Below, in pieces: positions 29,259 to 37,666 of a stretch of DNA of 44,644 nt. Every line of letters begins with the position of its first letter. Within the stretch, counting starts at the first letter, position 1. The notes below the pieces were generated by a model. It was not told where the DNA came from. It made no database searches and was given only the letters and a program-made list of their open reading frames with translations. The stretch covers positions 1 to 44,644 of the forward strand of contig JANDJK010000013.1 of assembly GCA_024330925.1 (NCBI GenBank), written 5' to 3'. This stretch comes from Nitrospira sp. (GTDB lineage Bacteria > Nitrospirota > Nitrospiria > Nitrospirales > Nitrospiraceae). Made by a program: the position numbers and the translations under genes.

Positions 29259-29623
29259 GCAATCTCCTTTCCTTCTTGCTGTCGACGCGGAAGATACAGG
29301 AGCTCTCTCTGGGAGGCTAGCCACTTATTGATTCGCTTTTCAGCCTCCGCACTTAATTGAAGCCATTTCGCTCCAAACCAAGGACCCTGCGCCCAACAAA
29401 CCACTATCCGGGGGATATCCACCCATCCCCCCCCCTCAGGCAAGAACAGGCGAGCAACGAGTTGTGTTCCCGGCACTACCCGACAATCACCACGTATCCG
29501 CAATCCTTGGGGAGACAAATCCATGACAGTTCCCTTGCCAAGAAATTCTTCCCCCATGTAATAGAGACCACAGCAGAGAGGCACGCGATGATAGGCACGA
29601 ATCACAAACCTGGTGGCAGGCAT
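29255..29623 (-). CDS. PilZ-domain protein (probable cyclic-di-GMP binding)
   Basis: 122 residues from ATG 29623, chosen because AAAGGAGGA lies five bases upstream. The frame is open to 29761, but the extension is unlike protein. The c-di-GMP signature is R9-x3-R13 (RAYHR) followed by DLSPQG (35-40), matching RxxxR and [D/N]xSxxG. A stand-alone PilZ domain such as this often acts as an adaptor for motility, pili or exopolysaccharide control. It is upstream of ilvE on the same strand with a promoter between them, so the neighbours need not share a function. Confidence 0.9.
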   Translation of the reverse strand: MPATRFVIRAYHRVPLCCGLYYMGEEFLGKGTVMDLSPQGLRIRGDCRVVPGTQLVARLFLPEGGGWVDIPRIVVCWAQGPWFGAKWLQLSAEAEKRINKWLASQRELLYLPRRQQEGKEIA

Positions 29624-29792
29624 GCTGTCCTCCTTTCGAAACATCATTGAAATCCTGCCTGATACATTCTGCATCTGTTGCCTCTTTGAGCATAGTTGCT
29701 TTCTTCCCCCCTGCCTATCCCTCATCTGGAGGGGATGCTCGCCTTCCACTCTGCTCATCAAGAAACAAGAGGCCCCATCGCCCTCTCAATCC

Positions 29793-29833
29793 TTGACAGA
29801 TTCCTTGACATTGCTCAAAATAACATGATAAAA
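29793..29833 (+). promoter_or_regulatory. Tandem promoter elements of the rplU operon
   Basis: Two perfect TTGACA boxes 12 bases apart (29793-29798 and 29805-29810). With 17- and 16-base spacers they reach CAAAAT (29816-29821) and GATAAA (29827-29832). The region then becomes very AT-rich. Overlapping promoters for a ribosomal protein operon are plausible. Confidence 0.55.
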
Positions 29834-29863
29834 AAATTAAATTGTCTGTGGAGCACACATACT

Positions 29864-30178
29864 ATGTATGCGATCATTGAAACAGGTGGGAAACAGTATC
29901 GAGTCGAAACCGGGTCGACAATTCAAGTTGAAAAACTGCCCGGGGAGGTGGGGACACTCGTTGAGTTAGACCACGTCCGATTGGTCCATAGCGATAACGG
30001 CCTGCTCATTGGGCAACCACTTGTCCAAGGCGCCAAGGTAACGGCTGAGATCGTACAGCAAGGCCGTACGAGGTCCATCATCGTTTTCAAAAAGAAACGA
30101 CGGAAGAATTATCGCCGGACTCATGGTCATCGGCAACCCTATACGAAGCTTCTAGTCAAGGACATCACGACAGCTTAG
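29864..30178 (+). CDS. rplU: 50S ribosomal protein L21
   Basis: A large-subunit ribosomal protein that contacts 23S rRNA domain II. 104 residues from ATG 29864. It begins MYAIIETGGKQYRVETG and ends with the basic KKKRRKNYRRTHGHRQPYT stretch, both family signatures. The open frame reaches back to 29696, but that extension covers the promoter and is not part of L21. It is first in rplU-rpmA-obgE-proB-nadD-rsfS. Confidence 0.97.
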   Translation: MYAIIETGGKQYRVETGSTIQVEKLPGEVGTLVELDHVRLVHSDNGLLIGQPLVQGAKVTAEIVQQGRTRSIIVFKKKRRKNYRRTHGHRQPYTKLLVKDITTA

Positions 30179-30196
30179 CAGGAGAGACAACGACTT

Positions 30197-30454
30197 ATGG
30201 CTACCAACAAAGGCGGCGGCTCATCCAGGAATGGGCGGGACAGCAATCCTCAGTATCTGGGTGTCAAAGCCTACGGAGGCGAGACGGTCACAGCGGGCAG
30301 TATCCTGGTCCGCCAACGAGGGACGAAATTTTTCCCCGGCTTGAACGTCGATATCGGACGAGATCACACATTGTTTGCCCGAATTACCGGTACGGTAAAA
30401 TTTGAAGGTGGACGGCATAGAAAAAAGGTGAGCGTGTATCCCCTCCCACGCTAA
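30197..30454 (+). CDS. rpmA: 50S ribosomal protein L27
   Basis: A large-subunit protein whose N-terminal tail reaches the peptidyl transferase centre. 85 residues. It begins [16 protein letters not shown] and contains [12 protein letters not shown] and [15 protein letters not shown], the L27 signature. There is no N-terminal cleavable extension as in Firmicutes. AGGAGAG lies 11 bases before the ATG, 18 nt after rplU. Confidence 0.97.
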   Translation: MATNKGGGSSRNGRDSNPQYLGVKAYGGETVTAGSILVRQRGTKFFPGLNVDIGRDHTLFARITGTVKFEGGRHRKKVSVYPLPR

Positions 30455-30539
30455 GGTGTGATCCCTTCTCCATCGCCATCTGGACGCTGCTTTTTCCAAC
30501 ATTACTCACCACATTTTCTCTTAGGAGGCGACCGGCGCT

Positions 30540-30602
30540 GTGGGGCGCTCCATTACTGAGTGTGTACAAACACTCAGCATGTTGAGTCAAACGCGGGGGT
30601 AA
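30540..30602 (+). CDS. Possible 20-codon leader ORF before obgE
   Basis: GTG 30540 with AGGAGG 11 bases upstream (30523-30528) opens a 20-codon frame (MGRSITECVQT...) that stops at TAA 30600-30602, one base before the obgE ATG at 30604. The frame contains a perfect 8-bp hairpin. Stop-to-start spacing of one base suggests translational coupling. There is no protein family to support it, so it may be chance. Confidence 0.3.
   Translation: MGRSITECVQTLSMLSQTRG
30556..30577 (+). promoter_or_regulatory. Hairpin in the rpmA-obgE spacer
   Basis: CTGAGTGT (30556-30563) and ACACTCAG (30570-30577) form a perfect 8-bp stem with a six-base loop, 26 bases before the obgE ATG and without a T-run. It could attenuate transcription or tune translation between ribosomal protein genes and obgE. 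Confidence 0.45.
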
Positions 30603-30603
30603 G

Positions 30604-31620
30604 ATGTTTGTCGATGAAGCCATTATTACCGTGCGAGCCGGACGGGGAGGAGACGGCGTGTGCAGCTTTCGCCGTGAAGCGTATGTGCCACGGGGCGGGC
30701 CGGACGGAGGAGATGGAGGCCACGGCGGTGATGTTATCCTCACCGCTTCCCATCGCCTGACGACTCTTCTGGATTTCCGCTACCAACGATACTACCAAGC
30801 AGAAGACGGCCGGCCGGGGGGAAGCTCGAACTGCACAGGACGGTCGGGGGCTGACGTGGTTATCACTCTCCCGGTGGGCACGGTAGTGTATGATGCATCA
30901 ACGGGTGACATACTCGCCGACTTTGTCTCCGATGGGCAGTCCGTTGTGATCGCGCAGGGGGGGCGGGGTGGCCTCGGAAACAGCCGTTTTGCAACCTCGA
31001 CCAACCGCACCCCAACTCAACACACCCCAGGAACGGCTGGCGAAGAACGAACCCTACGACTGGAGTTAAAGCTCTTGGCCGACGTCGGCCTGGTTGGTTT
31101 TCCAAATGCAGGAAAATCAACTTTCATTGCCGCCATCTCCGCAGCCCGTCCCAAGATCGCCGATTACCCTTTTACAACCTTAACTCCGCATCTTGGTGTC
31201 GTCCGATGGGAATCCGAACAGACTTTCGTCGTGGCTGACCTTCCAGGCCTTATCGAAGGTGCACACCAAGGAAAGGGACTAGGACTTCAGTTCCTTCGCC
31301 ATATTGAGCGCACGGCCTTTTTGCTCTACCTCATTGATGTCTCGGGCTGGGCCCCTATCGAACCAATCACCGCTTTTGAAGTCCTGCAACAAGAACTCGC
31401 GGCATATGACCGAACCTTGCTAGACCGTCCCTTCGCCATTGTAGCAACCAAGATCGATATCTGTAGCTCGTCAGACCGGCTGGTACAGCTTCAACACTAC
31501 TGTGCCCAGCATCATATTCGCTGTTTTCCCATTTCATCAGCTACCCGGCAAGGATTAGATGACGTCGTCACTTTCGTCGGCACCCAAGTCAACCGAGTGA
31601 GAGCAACCCATGCGAAATGA
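30604..31620 (+). CDS. obgE: GTPase Obg
   Basis: A ribosome-associated GTPase involved in 50S assembly and stress response. The Gly-rich Obg fold occupies residues 1-158 (GRGGDGVCSFRREAYVPRGG, GGRGGLGNSRF). The G domain follows with G1 GFPNAGKS (165-172), switch YPFTTLTPHLGVV, G3 DLPGL and G4 ATKID. 338 residues, so no long C-terminal extension. The 3' end overlaps proB by 11 nt. Confidence 0.97.
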   Translation: MFVDEAIITVRAGRGGDGVCSFRREAYVPRGGPDGGDGGHGGDVILTASHRLTTLLDFRYQRYYQAEDGRPGGSSNCTGRSGADVVITLPVGTVVYDASTGDILADFVSDGQSVVIAQGGRGGLGNSRFATSTNRTPTQHTPGTAGEERTLRLELKLLADVGLVGFPNAGKSTFIAAISAARPKIADYPFTTLTPHLGVVRWESEQTFVVADLPGLIEGAHQGKGLGLQFLRHIERTAFLLYLIDVSGWAPIEPITAFEVLQQELAAYDRTLLDRPFAIVATKIDICSSSDRLVQLQHYCAQHHIRCFPISSATRQGLDDVVTFVGTQVNRVRATHAK

Positions 31621-32731
31621 AATCCTGACAGGGGTCAAGCGCCTCGTTGTCAAGATTGGGAGCAGTCTGATCGCCTCCCGTACGACAGGCCTGCGTCTCA
31701 ATCAAATCGAACGGCTGGCCGATGAGTTGGCAGCCCTTCGGACGGCAGGACGGGAAATCTTGGTTGTCTCATCGGGCGCAATCATCTCCGGTATCACAAA
31801 ACTGCAATTAAAAGAGTACCCCAAAAGCCTTCCTGTCAAGCAAGCAGCTGCAGCCGTTGGACAGAGCCGGCTGATGTGGGCCTATGAAAAAGCGTTCGAG
31901 CGCAAGGGGCTTCACGTGGCACAAATCCTTCTGACTCACCAGGACCTGGCCGATCGCCGGCGCTTCCTCAACGCCCGCCACACCCTCGTGACTTTGATTG
32001 AATGGGGGGTGGTTCCGATCATCAACGAGAATGATACGGTAGCCGTCGATGAGATCCGCGTTGGCGACAATGATACCCTGGCAAGCGACGTCGTTCACTT
32101 GGCTGATGCAGAATTACTCGTTATCTTGTCCGATGTAGATGGCCTCTTTACCGAAGATCCTAGAAAAAACCCCTCTGCCACACTGATCCCCGTGATTCCA
32201 GAAATTACCGAGGACACCGAGCGGCTCGCTGGTGCTTCCAGCACCTTTGAGGGAACCGGAGGGATGACTACAAAAGTCCGCGCTGCCAAAAAGGTTGCCG
32301 AATATGGTGTGCCGACATTGATCATCAACGGCGAACGGCCAGGTCTGCTTCCCACCGTTCTTGCCGGAGGACCAGGCGGCAGTCTCTTCTTGGCCCGTGA
32401 GCGGCGCATGAAGAGCCGCAAACACTGGATCGCCTTCACCCTTCGTCCTCGCGGATACGTCCGTCTGGACCATGGAGCCGTCGAGGCCATTCTGAAAGGT
32501 GGAAAAAGCCTGTTAGCCTCTGGCATCGTCGAAGTCGTTGGCACATTCGAAGCAGGAGACCCGATCAGATGTTTGGACCCGGACGGAAAAGAGATTGCCA
32601 AGGGGCTCGTCAATTTCTCGTCGACAGTTATTGATCGCATCAAAGGTCTCCGAACACGGGACATTCACGAACAAATCGGACCGCAGGAGTACGAAGAAGT
32701 GATCCACAGAGATAACCTAGCCATTCTGTAA
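31610..32731 (+). CDS. proB: Glutamate 5-kinase
   Basis: First step of proline synthesis: ATP-dependent phosphorylation of glutamate. 373 residues: the amino-acid kinase domain (about 1-255) has VVKIGSSLI, VSSGAI, INENDTVAVDE and FGTGGMTTK-like FEGTGGMTTK. A C-terminal PUA domain (about 278-360) is present. It overlaps obgE by 11 nt. proA is not in the window. The genome thus makes proline (here) and can degrade it (putA). Confidence 0.96.
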   Translation: MRNEILTGVKRLVVKIGSSLIASRTTGLRLNQIERLADELAALRTAGREILVVSSGAIISGITKLQLKEYPKSLPVKQAAAAVGQSRLMWAYEKAFERKGLHVAQILLTHQDLADRRRFLNARHTLVTLIEWGVVPIINENDTVAVDEIRVGDNDTLASDVVHLADAELLVILSDVDGLFTEDPRKNPSATLIPVIPEITEDTERLAGASSTFEGTGGMTTKVRAAKKVAEYGVPTLIINGERPGLLPTVLAGGPGGSLFLARERRMKSRKHWIAFTLRPRGYVRLDHGAVEAILKGGKSLLASGIVEVVGTFEAGDPIRCLDPDGKEIAKGLVNFSSTVIDRIKGLRTRDIHEQIGPQEYEEVIHRDNLAIL

Positions 32732-32751
32732 CCGACCGTCGTCTCATCTCC

Positions 32752-33471
32752 ATGACCGTTCATCTCTCTCCTCCTCACTCTCCCTTGAAGGTAGGCCTGC
32801 TGGGCGGTACATTCAATCCGATCCACAATGGTCACTTGGCCATTGCTGGCGGAGTCCGGGACAGGCTACAACTGGATCGAGTCCTGTTCATCCCCACCGG
32901 GGACCCACCCCATAAGAAGGAGGGGTCGCTTGCACCGGCTGCCGCTCGATACGAAATGGTCCGTCTTGCTATCGCAGATACCCCCTCCTTCGATCTCTCG
33001 GATATTGAAATCCGTCGCAAAGGGAAATCCTATTCCATTGATACCGTCCAAACCCTGAAGCAGCAGATGGGTCCAACAACGGATCTCTACTTCATCATCG
33101 GGCTTGATGCGTTTCTCGACATCCACCATTGGAGAGCTCCGTTGGAATTGCTGCAACTGTGTCGATTCGTCGTGGTGCCCAGACCGGGACACTCGTATTG
33201 CAGCCTTGCGACAATGCCGCTGTTTCCTTTCCTCAATCACCAGGCCCTGGCTCAGCTAGACAAGGGAACAGTGTCCCGACTGGACATTTCGATTCCCTCC
33301 GGTCAGGCCATCATTTGCTTGTCCCTCCCCCTCTGTCCTATTTCGGCCTCTGAGATCCGCCAACGGATCAGAAGTGGTCAATCTCTGGCAAATCTGTTGC
33401 CGCCCCCGGTTGAATCCTTTATACTCCAACACCGGTTGTACCAGGAGGATACCGATCGGACAGACATCTAA
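32752..33471 (+). CDS. nadD: Nicotinate-nucleotide adenylyltransferase
   Basis: Converts nicotinate mononucleotide and ATP to deamido-NAD. 239 residues: GLLGGTFNPIHNGHL is the nucleotidyltransferase T/HxGH motif, FIPTGDPPHK the substrate loop, and ISASEIRQRI the C-terminal SSTxIR-type motif. About ten extra residues precede the fold. Its end overlaps the start region of rsfS. Confidence 0.95.
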   Translation: MTVHLSPPHSPLKVGLLGGTFNPIHNGHLAIAGGVRDRLQLDRVLFIPTGDPPHKKEGSLAPAAARYEMVRLAIADTPSFDLSDIEIRRKGKSYSIDTVQTLKQQMGPTTDLYFIIGLDAFLDIHHWRAPLELLQLCRFVVVPRPGHSYCSLATMPLFPFLNHQALAQLDKGTVSRLDISIPSGQAIICLSLPLCPISASEIRQRIRSGQSLANLLPPPVESFILQHRLYQEDTDRTDI

Positions 33472-33892
33472 GTCCCTGGCTCTCGCCATTGGAAAGGCCA
33501 TGCTTGACAAAAAAGCGGCCGATGTCCAGGTGCTTCATGTCGCTCCACTGACCTCCGTCACGGATTACTTGGTGATCGGATCAGCGGAGTCAGACCGGCA
33601 GACTCGCGCCATTGCCAACCATGTTGATGAGACCAGTGCCCGCTTGGGACGACGAGCTCTGAGCATCGAAGGGACGACCGCCGGGCAGTGGGTCCTGATC
33701 GACTTTGGCGACGTTGTCGCCCACGTGTTCCGACAAGATGCACGTTCCCATTACGCTTTGGAGCGGCTCTGGAGTGACGCCAAGCAAGTACCGATTCCTT
33801 CCGACGTGAACACTCCTGACGGGAACACTCCTGCTGAAGGATCCAGACCGCGTGTCATGGCCCGAAGAACCTCTACCCGTAAATCGAGCTAG
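33455..33892 (+). CDS. rsfS: Ribosomal silencing factor RsfS, start codon uncertain
   Basis: Binds L14 and blocks subunit joining in stationary phase. The family core runs from SLALAIGKAMLDKKAADVQVL through TSVTDYLVIGSAESDRQTRAI and WVLIDFGDVVAHVF to YALERLWSDA. The C-terminal Pro/Arg/Ser tail is an extension. No ATG exists near the expected N-terminus. AGGAGG (33443-33448) is six bases before ATC at 33455, in frame, giving MGQTSKSLALA as the likely N-terminus (145 residues). Alternatives are TTG 33410, GTG 33374 and a late ATG at 33500 that would cut into the core. It overlaps nadD by 17 nt. Confidence 0.9.
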   Translation: MGQTSKSLALAIGKAMLDKKAADVQVLHVAPLTSVTDYLVIGSAESDRQTRAIANHVDETSARLGRRALSIEGTTAGQWVLIDFGDVVAHVFRQDARSHYALERLWSDAKQVPIPSDVNTPDGNTPAEGSRPRVMARRTSTRKSS

Positions 33893-33894
33893 CC

Positions 33895-35295
33895 ATGCTC
33901 AGACTGTTGGTCACGATTTTTTTGATCAGCGCTGGCATCTTTGTCTACAGTTATTTCCGCGAATTGAATCCTGGCACCGTCATCATCCGCACAAGCCCCA
34001 CCGCCGAGTTTGAGCTGAGCCCAGTCAATCTGGTTTTAATCTCCATGGCCACCGGCTCGATCCTGGTGGCTTTTTTGGTGGGCTTGCAACAGACAGCCCA
34101 TGCCATTGTCAACTGGCGCAGCAACCGGCAAGTCCGCCGCAAAGAAAAGGTGGACATGTTGCACCGGGACGGCACTCATGCCCTCATGTCCAAACGCACC
34201 ATGGAAGCAATCTCCTTGTTCGAAAAGGCTCTTGCTCTCGACCCCGATCGGATTGACTCGCTTCTTTGGCTGGGCAACATTCACCGCTCGGAGCACAATT
34301 TTTCCGAAGCCATTCGGCTCCATCAACACGCCCATCAGGTTGACGATCGGAATATTGAGATCTTGCTGGAATTGGGAACAGATCTGGAGTGTGCCAAACG
34401 CTATGAGGAGGCGCTTCAAACGTTTGACAAGATCTTAAAAATCGAACCGGACAACTTGACCGCTCTCATGCGCAAACGGGATCTCAACATCCGCTTGGAG
34501 CGATGGAGTGAGGCGTTGGAGATCCAACACCGACTGCTCAAGACCTCTCTGCCGGCTCAGGAAAAACGGGCGGAAGCGGACTTGCTGGTCGGCTGCATGT
34601 ACGAAGTCGGACGTCAACTGCTAGAGCGCGGACACCCGGACAAGGCCCGTCGCTATTTCCGCGGCGCCATCAAAAAGGACCGTGCCTTCCTCCCCGCGTA
34701 CATCGGATTGGGCGAAATTTTGATCCACGAAGGCAAGACGAAGGACGCTGTCGAGATTTTCAAGAAAGTGTACGCCCGGACAAGAAGTGTCATTATTTTA
34801 CATCGGCTGGAGGAACTGTTTCTCGAACAAGGAGAACCGAGCGAAATCATTCGTGTTTATCAGGAAGCGTTGCAGCACAATCCTCAGGATCCAGTGTTGC
34901 AATTCTATCTTGGCAAACTCTATTACCGACTGGAGATGGTAGACGAAGCATTCGAAGTTCTCTCCGCCATCGAGGGCCCGCAAGATTATCTGCTTGACTA
35001 TCATAAGATTATGGCCAATCTCTTCTTGCGCAAGCAGCAATTCGAACAAGCCATTGTGGAGCTAAAAAAGGCGCTCGGCTTCAAAAAGCGTGTAGTGGTC
35101 CCCTACATCTGCACTCAATGTAGACAAGAATCCGCTGAATGGGTGGGACGTTGTCGTGGTTGTGGGAAGTGGAACACGCTCACTGCTCTTCCCTGGCTTG
35201 AAGCAGAGCAACCTGCTTCCCCCTCCGGTGACAAACAGTGGTCTACGCTCACCATCCCTTACCAAGGCATTGCATCTCCGTTTGAAACCGTGTAG
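33895..35295 (+). CDS. LapA-LapB fusion-like TPR protein with C-terminal zinc ribbon
   Basis: 466 residues. Two hydrophobic segments (about 1-20 and 45-70) followed by a basic stretch (NWRSNRQVRRKEK) resemble the small membrane protein LapA (DUF1049). They are followed by about nine TPR-like repeats (85-395) and a rubredoxin-type zinc ribbon with C406-x2-C409 and C420-x2-C423. Membrane anchor plus TPR plus metal-binding C-terminus is the LapB (YciM) plan, the scaffold that controls LpxC turnover and LPS assembly in E. coli, where lapA and lapB are adjacent genes. Here they appear joined. It starts two bases after the rsfS stop, so it is co-transcribed with the ribosome-assembly cluster. Confidence 0.85.
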   Translation: MLRLLVTIFLISAGIFVYSYFRELNPGTVIIRTSPTAEFELSPVNLVLISMATGSILVAFLVGLQQTAHAIVNWRSNRQVRRKEKVDMLHRDGTHALMSKRTMEAISLFEKALALDPDRIDSLLWLGNIHRSEHNFSEAIRLHQHAHQVDDRNIEILLELGTDLECAKRYEEALQTFDKILKIEPDNLTALMRKRDLNIRLERWSEALEIQHRLLKTSLPAQEKRAEADLLVGCMYEVGRQLLERGHPDKARRYFRGAIKKDRAFLPAYIGLGEILIHEGKTKDAVEIFKKVYARTRSVIILHRLEELFLEQGEPSEIIRVYQEALQHNPQDPVLQFYLGKLYYRLEMVDEAFEVLSAIEGPQDYLLDYHKIMANLFLRKQQFEQAIVELKKALGFKKRVVVPYICTQCRQESAEWVGRCRGCGKWNTLTALPWLEAEQPASPSGDKQWSTLTIPYQGIASPFETV

Positions 35296-35406
35296 GGTTC
35301 CCCTATCACGGGGCCGGCGGCATCCCAGTCTCAGAAGCAACAACTGCAACGGGATATCCACCGGCCCAGTTGTAATCACGACAACCTGATCAGAGGCCAG
35401 CTCACC

Positions 35407-36402
35407 ATGAACGAGTATGTGCAATTTGCCAACAAAGCGCTTGCCAATCTCCCGCTTTCAACAACCGAATCGCTTGCTGTCTTGAATACACCGGATAACG
35501 ATCTCCTCGCGTTGCTACACGCTGCTTTTCTCGTCCGATTCAAATACTTCGGGCGGACCGTCCGTCTTCAGATGCTGCAAAACGCCAAAAGTGGCGCCTG
35601 TCAAGAGGATTGTCACTACTGTTCGCAATCGTCTATCTCCACCGCTCCAATCCAACGTTATAATCTGTTGTCGCAACGCCAAATGGTCGAGGGAGCCCGA
35701 CGCGCCCTTGCTGCCAAGGCGCAGCGTTTTTGCATCGTCATCAGCGGCCGTAGCCCCTTGGATCGGGAAATCGACGAGATCGCCGGAGCCGTTCGGTCGA
35801 TTAAACAGGAGATGCCTCTCCAGATTTGTTGTTCCCTCGGCCTGCTGAGCGAGGCGCAGGCCAAACGGCTCAAAGAAGCGGGAGTGGACCGGGTGAATCA
35901 CAATTTGAACACCAGCGAAGCATACCACTCTTCCATTTGTACCACGCACACGTTTCAAGACCGCTTGGCCACCATCAAAAACGCGCGCGCGGCTGGTTTG
36001 GAAATCTGTTCCGGCGGCATCGTTGGGATGGGCGAACAAGACGACGACATCGTCGAGCTGGCCATGGCGCTCCGCGACGTGAAGCCGGACTCGATCCCGC
36101 TGAACATGCTCAATCCGGTGTCAGGAACGCCACTGGCAGATTGTAATCACTTAACCCCGCAACGGTGCCTGAAGGTGCTGTGCCTGTTCCGGTTCCTCCA
36201 TCCAAGAACCGAGATCCGAATCGCCGGAGGGCGGGAGCACAATCTTCGTAGTCTTCAACCGTTGGCGCTCTACCCGGCCGACTCTCTCTTCGTCAACGGC
36301 TACCTGACCACTCCGGGATCGCCAGCACCAGAAGTCTGGAAGATGATCGAAGATCTGGGTTTCACTATTGAAGTAGTCGACCAGCAACCGGCGGCCTCAT
36401 GA
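35407..36402 (+). CDS. bioB: Biotin synthase
   Basis: A radical-SAM enzyme that inserts sulfur into dethiobiotin. The SAM cluster is C65-x3-C69-x2-C72 (CQEDCHYC). YNLLSQRQMVEGAR, NHNLNTSEAYH, GGIVGMGEQDDD and the RIAGGREHNL motif of the [2Fe-2S] site region are all present in 331 residues. It is separated from bioD by 25 kb. No BirA-type operator was recognised upstream. Confidence 0.96.
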   Translation: MNEYVQFANKALANLPLSTTESLAVLNTPDNDLLALLHAAFLVRFKYFGRTVRLQMLQNAKSGACQEDCHYCSQSSISTAPIQRYNLLSQRQMVEGARRALAAKAQRFCIVISGRSPLDREIDEIAGAVRSIKQEMPLQICCSLGLLSEAQAKRLKEAGVDRVNHNLNTSEAYHSSICTTHTFQDRLATIKNARAAGLEICSGGIVGMGEQDDDIVELAMALRDVKPDSIPLNMLNPVSGTPLADCNHLTPQRCLKVLCLFRFLHPRTEIRIAGGREHNLRSLQPLALYPADSLFVNGYLTTPGSPAPEVWKMIEDLGFTIEVVDQQPAAS

Positions 36403-36532
36403 CTGCCGAACACTCATGTCTACGCTGCCTGTGACCCTGTCGGCGTTTCATAATCACGCCGGGCCTTGAGCTGTCGCCCATGCGATGACCGAAAGCAGAC
36501 CGTTTCAGAAATCACCCCTACCAGAACCCTGA

Positions 36533-37186
36533 ATGGAATCCCGGTGCCGAATGCGCCGACGGCTGATCGGACAAAGAATCGCAGCCAGTTGCCTGGCCGG
36601 CGTCACGCTCTTTTTGCCGTATTTCTCCGAATCCTTGGCTGAACTCGATCCCATCCAACCGCCACCTGCCAAGGGAGTCCTCTTGGTCGCGCATCCGTCG
36701 ATGGACGATCCCAACTTCCGTCACACGGTCGTGCTGCTCGTCGAACATGGTCCCCGTGGCACAGCAGGACTGGTGCTCAACCGACCGACCAACATGCTCC
36801 TGTCGCAAGCCTTGCCAGACCGTCCGGCTCTCAGAGGATCCACCAACCATTTGTTCATCGGTGGCCCTGTCTTTGCAAATCACCTCACAATTTTGGTCAA
36901 GACACAAGACACTGAACCGGGTTTACGACAGGTCGCCAATGGTCTTTATGTCAGTGGCTCCTTAGAGATACTGGATCGCCTGGTGACACAACCCAAATCA
37001 CTGGAAGCCTTTCGAGTCTTTGTCGGCATGGCCGGATGGGCTCCAGGGCAGTTGGCCACCGAAATTCGAGAGGGAGCCTGGGGCACATTATCCGCGGACG
37101 TCACCGCCATCTTCGATCACGATCCGGATACCCTGTGGATCGATAGCATCCGACGCCTTCAGGCGCCACGCATCATCTCCTATTGA
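36533..37186 (+). CDS. YqgE/AlgH-family protein (UPF0301) with N-terminal export signal
   Basis: 217 residues. The family core begins near residue 47 (KGVLLVAHPSMDDPNFRHTV, LLVEHGPRGTAGLVLNRPT) and continues with LFIGGPV and FVGMAGWAPGQL, typical of YqgE/AlgH. The function is unknown; it is linked in Pseudomonas to alginate regulation. E. coli YqgE starts directly with the core and is cytosolic. Here about 45 residues precede it: arginines, then IAASCLAGVTLFLPY and SESLA-ELD, which reads as a signal peptide. ATG 36533 or 36551 may start it. Confidence 0.88.
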   Translation: MESRCRMRRRLIGQRIAASCLAGVTLFLPYFSESLAELDPIQPPPAKGVLLVAHPSMDDPNFRHTVVLLVEHGPRGTAGLVLNRPTNMLLSQALPDRPALRGSTNHLFIGGPVFANHLTILVKTQDTEPGLRQVANGLYVSGSLEILDRLVTQPKSLEAFRVFVGMAGWAPGQLATEIREGAWGTLSADVTAIFDHDPDTLWIDSIRRLQAPRIISY

Positions 37187-37321
37187 ACCTCCAATCTATT
37201 TGAGGTGCTTCCCCAAGACATCACTTTCATGATTGACCTCCTGAAGAGAGAACTTGTGCTTTTGAAGCGCACGGCGGTTGATCCATCGGCCACAGAAACT
37301 ACGAAGAGCCTTGCACACAGA

Positions 37322-37666
37322 TGACATCCATCCTGGAGCCGGCTCAAGCCTCTTTCAAGAGAGTTCCACACCGCCGCCGACCAATCAAGTTTCCGCACCC
37401 GCGTCTCCATGAAATTGGACTGGCCCCTCTTCGACGGCCGGATCACACTCTATCACTACAATGAAATTTTTCCCTCCATTGAGAACGCAGCGGATTTTTT
37501 CCTCACCATGGACAATGGCATCCGTTTGAAAATCATCGCGGGCCTGGCCAGCGGCTTTCAAGTAACCACACGCTACAACAATCGGCCGCCCGCCGGAACG
37601 ACCGACACCGATCATCTGTATCTGTTCACGTTGGGTCATAATTTCGATACCAGCCGCAAACGATAG
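37322..37666 (+). pseudogene. 5'-truncated outer-membrane barrel (DUF481-type) remnant
   Basis: An 85-codon frame from ATG 37409 ([61 protein letters not shown]) has the alternating pattern and C-terminal aromatic strand of an outer-membrane beta barrel. It resembles only the last third of DUF481 (YdiY-like) proteins. Barrel-like sense continues upstream of the ATG (SSFRTRVS) to a TGA at 37322-37324, before which I see no homologous sequence. There is no signal peptide and no Shine-Dalgarno. The most likely explanation is a 5' deletion leaving a gene stub. Confidence 0.55.

Noticed and set aside
35296..35406. BirA operator upstream of bioB
   Set aside because: TTGTAATCACGACAACC is only vaguely similar to half of the consensus; spacing and symmetry do not fit.
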